Positions 52,136-60,230 of a stretch of 64,000 bases of DNA are shown here, in pieces. Source of the stretch: Clostridiaceae bacterium (GTDB taxonomy: Bacteria > Bacillota > Clostridia > Lachnospirales > Lachnospiraceae); NCBI GenBank assembly GCA_902362725.1, contig CABIXM010000003.1, forward strand, positions 1 through 64,000. The letters are read 5' to 3'. The translations under genes were made by a program, and so were the position numbers. How positions within the stretch are numbered: position 1 is the stretch's first letter; the number at the start of each line of letters is the position of its first letter. The notes beneath the pieces are model-generated. The model made no database searches, was not told the DNA's origin, and saw only the letters and a program-made list of their open reading frames with translations.

Positions 52136-53044
52136 ATGAAGCTTGTGAAAAAATGCGTCAAATTAATCAGGGGCTTTCTGAACGCCATGCAGGAGGACTG
52201 CGTAGGAGCGTATGCGGCACAGACCGCATACTTTATTATGCTGTCCTTTTTTCCATTCATCATCCTTCTGGTGACCCTGGTTCAGTATACCTCCCTGACG
52301 CCTGCCGACATCTATCGGGCGACGCAGGCGGTCTTTCCGCCCAGCATGGACGCCTTCGTGCTGGGAATCATAAACGAAGTGTATAGCAAGACGGCAGTCA
52401 CCATTTCCCTGTCCGCGATCATGACAGCCTGGTCCGCAGGCAAGGGTTTCATGGGTCTGATCCAGGGCATGAACATGATTTACAATGTGGAGGAGCGCAG
52501 AAACTATATCATCCTCCGCCTGCAGTCTGCCCTGTATACAGTGGTTTTTGTAGTAGCCATCATTCTGTCCCTGGTAGTCCTGGTCTTTGGTAATTCCCTG
52601 CACAAGATGGCCATGGAATATATTCCGATTCTGACTTATGTGACGGGAATCATTCTGAGGCTGAAGGGTATGGTATCCATAGCGATTCTGGCGGCACTCT
52701 TCATGCTGCTGTACCGTTTCGTGCCGAACCGGAAGGTGCGGATCATCCGGCAGGCTCCCGGCGCGGCTTTCTCGGCAGTATGCTGGTACGTATTTTCCAT
52801 TGTTTTCTCCCTGTACGTGGAGTACTCCCCTGGCCTGGCCAATATGTACGGCAGCCTGACCACCATCGTGCTGGTGATGCTGTGGCTGTACTTCTGCATG
52901 TACATCATCCTCATCGGCGCGGAGATCAATTCCTACTTCGAGGATCAGTTCCGGCGGGTATCCTATTACCGGCGGATGCTGCGGGAGCAGAAGCGGGAGG
53001 AGAAAGAGGAAAAAGAAGAGAAGAAGGAACAGGAGAAAAAATAG
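52136..53044 (+). CDS. YihY/virulence-factor-BrkB-family membrane protein
   Basis: The product is 302 aa with about six membrane segments. The family signature is seen at AAQTAYFIMLSFFPFIILLVTLVQYT (split; residues about 28-53) and near the end, LTTIVLVMLWLYFCMYIILIGAEINSY. The C-terminus is a charged lysine/glutamate tail. YihY proteins were once called RNase BN but that activity belongs to another protein; their function is unknown. ATG 52136 with GGGGGAA upstream is chosen. It begins 41 nt after spoIID, and a strong terminator follows. Confidence 0.9.
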   Translation: MKLVKKCVKLIRGFLNAMQEDCVGAYAAQTAYFIMLSFFPFIILLVTLVQYTSLTPADIYRATQAVFPPSMDAFVLGIINEVYSKTAVTISLSAIMTAWSAGKGFMGLIQGMNMIYNVEERRNYIILRLQSALYTVVFVVAIILSLVVLVFGNSLHKMAMEYIPILTYVTGIILRLKGMVSIAILAALFMLLYRFVPNRKVRIIRQAPGAAFSAVCWYVFSIVFSLYVEYSPGLANMYGSLTTIVLVMLWLYFCMYIILIGAEINSYFEDQFRRVSYYRRMLREQKREEKEEKEEKKEQEKK

Positions 53045-53063
53045 AGGACAGAGGGAAAAAAAA

Positions 53064-53108
53064 TCCCCGGGATATGGAAGCGAAAAGCCATATCCCGGGG
53101 AATTTGTT
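53064..53108 (+). terminator. Intrinsic terminator after the YihY-family gene
   Basis: TCCCCGGGATATGG (53064-53077) pairs exactly with CCATATCCCGGGGA (53088-53101), followed by ATTTGTTTG. Confidence 0.9.
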
Positions 53109-53119
53109 TGGCGGGAGTG

Positions 53120-53324
53120 TTTCGTGGAGTAGCATACTTCACGAAAATAAAAAGCTGGATTTCTCCAATTTTCCTGTCTATGATAGCACAGTTTTCTTAA
53201 AAGGTAAACCTTTTTCTTAATCAAGCCCAGTTCTTGGGTGAATATTCCAAAATAAGTATAACTTTAATCAGCGAAATATCGTAAAGGTTCCTGTTTTTTC
53301 GTGAAGTATGCTAATTCACGAAAA
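53120..53324. repeat. Inverted pair of palindromic sites upstream of the TnpB homologue
   Basis: TAGCATACTTCACGAAAA occurs at 53130-53147 and, inverted and identical over 18 bp, at 53296-53313. Each copy is itself half of a palindrome: TTTCGTG/CACGAAA (53120-53146) and TTTTCGTGAA/TTCACGAAAA (53296-53324). The 148 bp between is AT-rich with no gene. The second site lies 48 bp before the start codon at 53372, so these may be operators, or the ends of a small mobile element. Confidence 0.75.
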
Positions 53325-53371
53325 TCCCCCATTTTTATCAGTCAGTAAACGTTCAGAAATGAGGAAAACAG

Positions 53372-54733
53372 ATGGCTTCAGAACCATATTTTGTGCTGAC
53401 ATTGCCCTTAAAACCGGATATCCGGCAACAGCATATCCTGGAAAAGAGATTTGCGGTCAACGGCTGGATTTATAACGCCCTGCTTCAGAAGGCAGGGAAA
53501 CGCTACCGCCAGATGGCCCAGACAAAGGCATTTCGCAGAATTCGCGAAGCGCTGGCGACAGAGAGTGACAAGGCAGCCCGGAAAGAGCTTCTGCAGGAGC
53601 GGGACGCACTGATCGCGCAGTATGGCCTCACAAGAGCCGCTATCTGCAGGGACGCCACCGGTTACCGGAGATATTATAAGGCGCACACAGACAGCCCGGT
53701 GACCCAGAACCTGGCGGCGGATGTATGGAAAGCTGTGGACGCTCTGGTTCAAGGTCGGGCGGAACGGGTACATCCGAAGAAAGAGCTTCGAAGCCTGTCG
53801 GGGAAAACCAATCAGACCTCCATCAAATATCGAAATGGAGAAATCCTGTGGAAGGATCTGGTCCTTCCGGTGGGCCGGAAGGGCAACGCTTATGAGACAG
53901 CCGCCCTGAAAAAAGAGCTTCGCTTCTGCCGGATCAAACAGGAAGAGATCCGCGGAAAAAAACGCTATTTTGCAGAGCTGGTACTGAAGGGGACGCCACC
54001 GCAGAAGCATGCGGAGGAGAGCCCGGATGAGACCGTCGGTCTGGCTCTCGGTTTCCGGAAAATCGCGGCAGTCAGCCGGAAGGAAGCCTGTCTCCATGAG
54101 CTGCCGGAGAAATCCCGGAGGCTGGAGCAGGAGAAGCAGAAGCTTCAGGCATACATGGAGCGCAGCAGGCGGGCACAGAACCCGGCGAACTACGAGCTGG
54201 ATGGCCGCGTCCGAAAAGGCAGCAGAGAGTGGCGGATATCCCGGAATTATCAGAAGGCCGGAAGGCGGTATCGGGAGCTTTGCAGAAAACAGAGAGCATG
54301 GCAGAAGCAGGAGCAGTTTGAGCTTGCCCGGAAAATCGCAGCAGCCGGAACCACATTTTATATAGAAGATATTAATTTCGCCAAGCTGCGGAGAAGAAAG
54401 CCGAACGGCGCTTACGCCCAGATGCGCAGCCCTGTGGGCTTTCGGACCATCCTGGAGCAAAAGCTTATGCAGCAAGGCAAGGAGCTGATTTACGTACAGC
54501 CCTTCCTCCTGAAGGCCACCGGATTCAATCATCACACCGGCACCTACCAGAGGATGCCTCTGCGGAAGAGTTGGCGCGTAGTAGACGGCCAGCGGGTGGA
54601 CAAGAAGCTGTACAGCGCATTTTTACTGAACCATGTGGCGGAAGATTTGAAACAGTTTGACCTGAACGCATGTGAGAAAGACTTCTCTGCATTTGTGGAG
54701 TTACAGACAGAATACCTGCAGAAGGCAGGCTGA
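53372..54733 (+). CDS. TnpB-family protein with lost RuvC catalytic residues (TldR-like)
   Basis: The product is 453 aa and matches, from memory, the long zinc-ribbon-less TnpB relatives of clostridia over most of its length (VxAVS, RRLEQEKQKLQAYMERSRRA, NPANYELDGRVRKG, FYIEDINF, LYSAFLLNHV). In active relatives RuvC-I reads GIDLG; here it is GLALG with Ala at position 225. RuvC-III normally has Asp immediately before the LYSAF-like helix (as RD-L-Y); here it is Lys412 in VDKKLYSAF. The RuvC-II Glu332 (YIEDINF) remains. Two of three metal ligands are thus missing, so DNA cutting is unlikely. No TnpA is nearby and base composition is host-like. Nuclease-dead TnpB proteins (TldR) act as RNA-guided repressors in other bacteria. 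Confidence 0.8.
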   Translation: MASEPYFVLTLPLKPDIRQQHILEKRFAVNGWIYNALLQKAGKRYRQMAQTKAFRRIREALATESDKAARKELLQERDALIAQYGLTRAAICRDATGYRRYYKAHTDSPVTQNLAADVWKAVDALVQGRAERVHPKKELRSLSGKTNQTSIKYRNGEILWKDLVLPVGRKGNAYETAALKKELRFCRIKQEEIRGKKRYFAELVLKGTPPQKHAEESPDETVGLALGFRKIAAVSRKEACLHELPEKSRRLEQEKQKLQAYMERSRRAQNPANYELDGRVRKGSREWRISRNYQKAGRRYRELCRKQRAWQKQEQFELARKIAAAGTTFYIEDINFAKLRRRKPNGAYAQMRSPVGFRTILEQKLMQQGKELIYVQPFLLKATGFNHHTGTYQRMPLRKSWRVVDGQRVDKKLYSAFLLNHVAEDLKQFDLNACEKDFSAFVELQTEYLQKAG

Positions 54734-55045
54734 GATTTATCGGTAATCATACCGGGAAAATCCCGGTGTATTCATATACGGTCTTGGAGCGGGCCAACCT
54801 CCGTCATGGAGAAAAGCTCCTGTAACAGCGGGAAAAGGCAGTGTTACTTCGGTTCTCTGCAAACGCCGTCGTAGCAGGAGACCTTCGAAAGAAGAGCTCT
54901 GGTATAGGATATTTAATTTTGAACAAGAAACCCGACACTCCGAATCGTCGCCAAGCCGCGTTCGGAAAGAGGGCGGTCATCCTTTTGCAGAACCATCCGG
55001 GCAGAGCGCGGAGTGGCGAAGCACGCCCATCTGGAGGAATAGACA
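54734..55045 (+). ncRNA. Hairpin-rich non-coding stretch; candidate guide RNA and/or loaP leader
   Basis: The stretch between the TnpB homologue and loaP has successive hairpins: ACCGGGA/TCCCGGT (54751-54767), GGAG/CTCC (54786-54802), GGAG/CTCC (54808-54820), GTAACA/TGTTAC (54822-54847) and CTTC-GAAA-GAAG near 54890. No frame looks coding. TnpB-type proteins use an RNA from just downstream of their gene, and LoaP acts on structured leaders, so both roles fit. Guide boundaries cannot be set by eye. Confidence 0.45.
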
Positions 55046-55579
55046 ATGTGGTATGTCATTCAGGTTCCCACGGGACAGGAAGAACAAATCATCGAAGAAG
55101 CGAAGAAATACGAGGTCACAGAGTTCCTGACAGAGCTCTTCACACCCCGCTGGGAAAACCAGAAAAAGATACAGGGAGAATGGAAAGAGCTTACAGGCGT
55201 CATTTTCCCGGGTTATCTCTTTGTCATCACAGAGACGCCGGAGGCATTGTATCAGACCCTGAAGCGTATTCCCAGGCTCACGAAGCTACTGGGAACCGGT
55301 GAAAAATGGACGCCACTATCGGAAAAAGATATTTTTCTGCTGGAACTTCTGTCCGGCAGAGAGCGAATACTCCGAATGTCCCGGGGCTATCAGAAGGATG
55401 GCAGAATCTATGTAACGGAAGGCCCGTTAAAGGGATTGGAACATCTGATATGCCGGGCGGACCGGCATAAGCGGATTGCCTGGCTGAAGGTGAAGCTGCT
55501 GGGAGAGGCGCGGAGACTGAAAGCGGGGCTGGAGATTGTGAAAAAAATAGAGAAAAAGGAAGAAAGCACATGTATTTAA
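55046..55579 (+). CDS. loaP: LoaP-type specialised NusG paralogue (operon antiterminator)
   Basis: The product is 177 aa. The N-terminal NGN domain is clear: MWYVIQVPTGQEEQII at the start and TGVIFPGYLFVITETPEAL near residues 52-70. A C-terminal KOW part follows (VTEGPLKGLEHLICRADRHKR near residues 119-139). NusG proteins of this subgroup ride on RNA polymerase and suppress terminators in long biosynthetic operons; LoaP is typically encoded at the head of polysaccharide or antibiotic clusters. Here it overlaps the first capsule gene by 10 nt, which supports that role. An AGGAAT stretch serves as ribosome binding site. Confidence 0.88.
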   Translation: MWYVIQVPTGQEEQIIEEAKKYEVTEFLTELFTPRWENQKKIQGEWKELTGVIFPGYLFVITETPEALYQTLKRIPRLTKLLGTGEKWTPLSEKDIFLLELLSGRERILRMSRGYQKDGRIYVTEGPLKGLEHLICRADRHKRIAWLKVKLLGEARRLKAGLEIVKKIEKKEESTCI

Positions 55580-56217
55580 AAATAAAAAAAATAATGGATT
55601 CGTTTCTGGCGGCAATGGGGTTGATCGTGTTATCACCCCTTTTTTGTGCCCTAATTATCTGGATCAAACTGGATTCCAAAGGACCGGTTCTGTTCAAACA
55701 GAAACGAATCGGAATTCATAAAAAGACATTTCACATATTGAAATTCCGTACCATGCGGATCGACACGCCGAAGGATATGCCGACCCATATGCTGGCCGAC
55801 CCGGATCAGTATATTACAAAGGCAGGACATTTTCTGCGGAAAACCTCTCTGGATGAGCTGCCGCAGATTATCAATATTCTGATGGGCGATATGAGTATCA
55901 TTGGGCCCCGTCCGGCCCTCTGGAACCAGTATGACCTGATAGCCGAGCGCGACAAATACGGAGCCAACGACGTCCTTCCGGGACTGACCGGCTGGGCGCA
56001 AATCAACGGCCGTGACGAACTGGAGATCCCGGTAAAAGCAAAGTTGGACGGCGAATATGTGGCGAAGCTCCGTAAGGGCAGCTTAAGCGGCTTTCTGATG
56101 GATACCCGCTGCTTCTTCGGGACCATCGTCAGCGTCCTGCGATCCGATGGCGTCGTAGAAGGCGGAACCGGAGAAATGAAGAAGCAGAGAGAGCAGAAGG
56201 CGGGAAAGCAGTTATGA
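55570..56217 (+). CDS. Undecaprenyl-phosphate sugar-phosphate transferase (initiating, PglC/WcaJ type)
   Basis: The product is 215 aa with one N-terminal membrane segment (FLAAMGLIVLSPLFCALIIW, residues 12-31) and the bacterial sugar transferase domain. Signatures are GPVLFKQKRIGIHKKTF, FHILKFRTMRID, the KTSLDELPQIINIL block with the catalytic Asp-Glu pair, and MSIIGPRPAL. It lacks the extra transmembrane half of WbaP-type enzymes, so it is the short PglC type. It loads the first sugar-phosphate on the lipid carrier. It overlaps loaP by 10 nt and the next gene by 4 nt. Confidence 0.93.
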   Translation: MYLKIKKIMDSFLAAMGLIVLSPLFCALIIWIKLDSKGPVLFKQKRIGIHKKTFHILKFRTMRIDTPKDMPTHMLADPDQYITKAGHFLRKTSLDELPQIINILMGDMSIIGPRPALWNQYDLIAERDKYGANDVLPGLTGWAQINGRDELEIPVKAKLDGEYVAKLRKGSLSGFLMDTRCFFGTIVSVLRSDGVVEGGTGEMKKQREQKAGKQL

Positions 56218-57899
56218 AAAAAGTCTTGATTACAGGAGCGAACAGTTATATCGGTATGTCCTTCGAAGCCTGGGCGAAGAAGGAGCATCCAGGTGAATTT
56301 CAGATTGATACAGTAGATATGATAGATGGAAGCTGGCGGGAAAAGAGCTTCGCGGGATATGACACGGTGTTTCATGTAGCAGGAATTGCCCATGCGGATG
56401 TGGGAAAAGTGTCCGAAGAGCGCAAAGCTTTCTATTATAAAATCAATCGGGATCTGGCTATCGAGACAGCAGAGAAAGCGAAGTCAGACTGCGTGGGACA
56501 GTTTGTGCTGATGAGCAGCATGATTATCTATGGAGAAAGTGCCGGACTCGGAAAGCGAAAAATTGTGACAAAAGAGACAAAGCCTCATCCGGCAAACTTC
56601 TACGGCGATAGTAAATGGCAGGCAGATAAGGGCGTCCGCAAATTGGGAAGCGATAGCTTTCATGTGGCAGTTCTGCGTCCGCCGATGATTTACGGAAAAG
56701 GCAGTAAAGGAAATTATCCGCTGTTGGCAAAAATGGCGAAGAAGCTTCCTGTATTCCCGGATATCAAAAATGAGCGGAGCATGCTCTATATCGATAATCT
56801 CTGTGAATTCCTGTGTCTGCTGATGCAGTCCGGGGAAGCAGGAATTTATTTCCCACAGAACGCGGAATATGTGCGAACCAGCGAAATGGTACGTGAAATA
56901 GCAAAAGCAGCGGGTCATAAGATCTGGATTACAAAGCTTCTGAATCCGGCTGTATGGATAGCCGGGAAGATTCCGGGAAAGATCAGCGGAATGGTGAATA
57001 AGGCGTTTGGGAATATGTGTTATGCTCATAAAATGAGTGTATATGAAGGAGTGAGTTATCAGAAAGTAAGTTTAAAAGAGAGTATTGAAAAAAAAGAAGA
57101 AAGCTATATGGAAATTAATGAAGATGGAACTTTAAATGATCTTGTTTCTGTTATAACGCCTGCATACAATTGTGAAGAAACAATACGAGAAACGATTGAA
57201 AGCGTAATTGCGCAAACATATACAAATTGGGAAATGATAATTGTCAATGATTGTTCAAGTGATCACACAGTAGATGTAGTTGATAACTATGCAAAAAAGG
57301 ATGCTCGTATTAAACTTGTTAATTTAAAAAAAAATTGTGGTTCAGCTGTCGCACGTAATGCTGCATTAGAAATAGCAAAAGGCAGATATATCGCATTACT
57401 AGATTCTGACGATCTATGGAAAGCACAAAAATTGGAAAGACAGATAAGGTTTATGAAAAACAATAAATGTGCATTTTCATTCACGGCTTACGAGGCGTTT
57501 AAAAATTCGAATGATAAAGAGCGACGATTGTATGAGGTCCCATGTTGTATTGAATATGAGAAATACCTGAGTAATACGATTATAGGTTGCTTAACTGTTG
57601 TTATTGATAGAGTACAGATACCAGATTTTCACATGGAAAAAGGTTATTTAGAGGATATTCTTACGTGGATGTATTACTTGAGAAATGGAGTTATTGCATA
57701 CGGGTTAAATGAGAATTTGGCAAGTTACAGAATTGTTCCAGGGTCTAAAAGCAGTAATAAAGTTGAAAACGCAAGACGTTATTTTGAATGTTTAAGGCTT
57801 CAACCAGGGTTGTCAATTCTAGAATGCACCGTTCATGAATTAGGGTATATGTTAAATGCATTGAAAAAGAGAATTTTTGGGAAAAAAGTGAACATATAG
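56214..57899 (+). CDS. Fusion: NAD-dependent sugar epimerase/dehydratase plus family-2 glycosyltransferase
   Basis: The product is 561 aa in two parts. Residues 1-300 are a short-chain epimerase/reductase: KVLITGANSYIGMSFEAWA binds the cofactor, and YGDSKWQADKGVRKL holds the catalytic Tyr-x3-Lys-like motif. Residues about 310-561 are a GT2 glycosyltransferase: VSVITPAYNCEETIRETIES, NDCSSDHT, and ALLDSDDLWK with the metal-binding DxD. The DNA is host-like up to about 57060 and then abruptly AT-rich, with the switch at the domain border. An internal ATG at 57107 could start the glycosyltransferase on its own. Ordinary relatives of each half are separate proteins, so the fusion is probably a recombination product. 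Confidence 0.88.
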   Translation: MKKVLITGANSYIGMSFEAWAKKEHPGEFQIDTVDMIDGSWREKSFAGYDTVFHVAGIAHADVGKVSEERKAFYYKINRDLAIETAEKAKSDCVGQFVLMSSMIIYGESAGLGKRKIVTKETKPHPANFYGDSKWQADKGVRKLGSDSFHVAVLRPPMIYGKGSKGNYPLLAKMAKKLPVFPDIKNERSMLYIDNLCEFLCLLMQSGEAGIYFPQNAEYVRTSEMVREIAKAAGHKIWITKLLNPAVWIAGKIPGKISGMVNKAFGNMCYAHKMSVYEGVSYQKVSLKESIEKKEESYMEINEDGTLNDLVSVITPAYNCEETIRETIESVIAQTYTNWEMIIVNDCSSDHTVDVVDNYAKKDARIKLVNLKKNCGSAVARNAALEIAKGRYIALLDSDDLWKAQKLERQIRFMKNNKCAFSFTAYEAFKNSNDKERRLYEVPCCIEYEKYLSNTIIGCLTVVIDRVQIPDFHMEKGYLEDILTWMYYLRNGVIAYGLNENLASYRIVPGSKSSNKVENARRYFECLRLQPGLSILECTVHELGYMLNALKKRIFGKKVNI

Positions 57900-57922
57900 A
57901 TTTATGAATGGAGGGTGTCTTT

Positions 57923-59116
57923 GTGGAGATAGTATTTATTGGTGGACCGTTACATGATGAGGCAATAAACGATATTAGACAGAATACAAAAGGGGCAATT
58001 TGGTACTCGGCTGATATTTTTCAGAAAAAACTGTTAAAAGGACTTGAAAAAAGTAATGTAAAGCATTATATATTCTCGGCACCTTTGATAGGGGCATACC
58101 CTATGGGATATAGAAAAATACAATTTAAGGCTCCTGTAATTAATAAAAATAATGTCTATTGTGTTTCTTTTTTTAATTTGTGGGGGGTTAGAAATCTTTC
58201 ACGGGCATATCAACTTAAAAGAGCAATTAGAGAAAAACTATTAGTTAATAAAAGTAAAAGTTACCTTATTATTGTGTATTGTGCGCATCAGCCTTATTTG
58301 GAAGCTGCGAGATATTTAAAAGAAAATACAAATAGTAGTAAAATTTGTTTTTATGTTCCTGACTTACCACAATATATGAACCTATTCAAACATTCGATTA
58401 TTTATGATGTTGCTAAAAAAATAGATATAAGAAAAATTAATAATCTTATGAAAAATGTCGATTCATTTGTTATATTGACGGAATATATGAAGGATGCTCT
58501 AAAAATTGCTGAACGACCATATTTTGTTGCAGAAGGAATTGTGGAATCTGTTCCAGAAATAGTATGCGTAAATGAAATTAACAAGAAAAAAAATATTAAT
58601 ATTGTTTATGCTGGTGGGCTGCAAACTGCATTTGGTATTAGAAATTTTATAGATTCATTTGTTAAAAATAGAGATACAAGGCTGAGGCTAACCATTTGTG
58701 GTGCTGGTGATGAAGAAGAGTACATTATAAAGATGACAGAAGTTGATGGGCGGATTAAATACTTAGGACAGTTGTTGCCGTCGGAAGTTTCAATGATATT
58801 AGCTGAGGCAGATATATTGATAAATACAAGAACAAATGAATCAGAGTATACAAAATATTCATTTCCGTCCAAAAACATAGAGTATTTATTGACGGGAAAG
58901 CGTGTAGTTGCATGTATGCTAGACGGAATGCCAAATTGTTATAGAGAATATATATATGAAATAGTAAATGGGGATTATATGTCGGCAATATATAATGCCG
59001 TAAATTTTACGGAGCATGATAAAAAAATAAAGCTATTTCAGAAATATGCAAAAAAAAATTTATGTGCAGAGCAAATTATAAGAAAAATAGTAGAGCAGTG
59101 CGAAGATAAAGGATAG
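57923..59116 (+). CDS. Glycosyltransferase, GT-B fold (family 4-like)
   Basis: The product is about 397 aa from GTG 57923, which follows GGAGGG by seven bases; an ATG at 57908 lies within that ribosome binding site. The C-terminal half has GT-B features: NIVYAGGLQTAFGIRNFIDSF, GAGDEEEYI, YLGQLLPSEVSMILAEADILI and PSKNIEYLLTGKRVVA, which resemble group-1 (GT4) transferases. The N-terminal half begins IVFIGGPLHDEA. It is AT-rich like the rest of the capsule cassette. Sugar specificity is unknown. Confidence 0.8.
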   Translation: MEIVFIGGPLHDEAINDIRQNTKGAIWYSADIFQKKLLKGLEKSNVKHYIFSAPLIGAYPMGYRKIQFKAPVINKNNVYCVSFFNLWGVRNLSRAYQLKRAIREKLLVNKSKSYLIIVYCAHQPYLEAARYLKENTNSSKICFYVPDLPQYMNLFKHSIIYDVAKKIDIRKINNLMKNVDSFVILTEYMKDALKIAERPYFVAEGIVESVPEIVCVNEINKKKNINIVYAGGLQTAFGIRNFIDSFVKNRDTRLRLTICGAGDEEEYIIKMTEVDGRIKYLGQLLPSEVSMILAEADILINTRTNESEYTKYSFPSKNIEYLLTGKRVVACMLDGMPNCYREYIYEIVNGDYMSAIYNAVNFTEHDKKIKLFQKYAKKNLCAEQIIRKIVEQCEDKG

Positions 59117-59131
59117 TGAGTTTATAAGGCA

Positions 59132-60211
59132 ATGATTTATTTGTATTTGGTTATAATTTTTGTGTTGGGTTCAGCACTGAAAAATGGTTTTGTTTTAAGA
59201 AGTCATTCATTTTCTGATGAGAACAACATAATTAGGATTAGAAAAGAAACTAGATGGGTGTTTTTTTTCATGATTATATGTGCATTAGTTATGGGTGTGC
59301 GCGCTGAAACTGTTGGGGAAGATACTCAACGATATATGAGCTATTTTTACTATGTTACATCGATGCCGTTTGGAGCTGTCAAAATTGGAGCTATGAATAC
59401 GGGATTAGATATAGGGTATGTAGTTTTAATGAAGACGATTTCATTAATTTACGATAACTATTACTTTTTTCAGTTAATTATATCGTTATTTATTTGCGTA
59501 GGATTTGCATATTTTATAATAAAAAATCAAATTGATACGGCAATAGGTATAACTGTTTTTTTAGGTAATGGTTTGTTTTTTGCTGCATTCAATACAGCAA
59601 GGCAGAGTTGTGCGTTAACAATATTGCTAATAGCTTGGTCTTTTTTACAAGAAAAAAAATATTTAAAAGTAATACTATTGATTGGAGTTGCATCTAGCAT
59701 TCATATGTCGGCCGTTCTTTTCCTTATACCGACTATCATGTTCATTTTTAGAAAAAAAAAATTTATTTATTGGCTTGTACTGGGAAGTACGATTTTAATT
59801 GGTGTATTATACAGACAAGTATTATTTTTTTTAGCAAGTATTTTACCTCAGTACTCACACATTACGAGCAATACTAATCAATATATGAACATTGGTCTAT
59901 CATCAATCGTCTGGATTATTGTTGGAGTATTCTCATTGTTTATACTTAAAAAAAGTAAATTATATAATGAAAAAGAAAGAATATATGCAGCGTGTGCTTT
60001 ATTCTATCCTTTCTTCTCTTGTTTAGGGTTAGTAGTAAATTCTTTTGAAAGGTTAGGATTTTATTTTATGCCTTTTGTTCCGTTTGTAGTGGATTTATTC
60101 GGTAAAAAGGTTTTTCGTAATAACAGGATTATGTTCCGAATTATAGTGAGTACGTGTTACTTAGTGTGGTTTTTGTTTGCGAGCATTAATTATCCGTACC
60201 AATTAGCTTGA
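59132..60211 (+). CDS. EpsG-family polysaccharide polymerase (Wzy-like)
   Basis: The product is 359 aa with about ten hydrophobic segments. The motif RAETVGEDTQRYMSYF (residues about 53-68) resembles the conserved 'G.D...Y...Y' loop of EpsG/Wzy proteins, and FAAFNTARQSCALTILLIAW is another family-like block (about 150-169). It sits between glycosyltransferases, the usual place of the capsule polymerase, which joins repeat units outside the membrane. No ribosome binding site stronger than GTGAG is seen. AT-rich. Confidence 0.82.
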   Translation: MIYLYLVIIFVLGSALKNGFVLRSHSFSDENNIIRIRKETRWVFFFMIICALVMGVRAETVGEDTQRYMSYFYYVTSMPFGAVKIGAMNTGLDIGYVVLMKTISLIYDNYYFFQLIISLFICVGFAYFIIKNQIDTAIGITVFLGNGLFFAAFNTARQSCALTILLIAWSFLQEKKYLKVILLIGVASSIHMSAVLFLIPTIMFIFRKKKFIYWLVLGSTILIGVLYRQVLFFLASILPQYSHITSNTNQYMNIGLSSIVWIIVGVFSLFILKKSKLYNEKERIYAACALFYPFFSCLGLVVNSFERLGFYFMPFVPFVVDLFGKKVFRNNRIMFRIIVSTCYLVWFLFASINYPYQLA

Positions 60212-60230
60212 ATTATATGAGAGGTGTAAT

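Noticed and set aside
54900-54960. Match of GACACTCCGA near 54933 to the rpsO leader at 23569 as guide and target
   Set aside because: A 10-base match is expected by chance at appreciable frequency in 64 kb on two strands, and the guide boundary is unknown.
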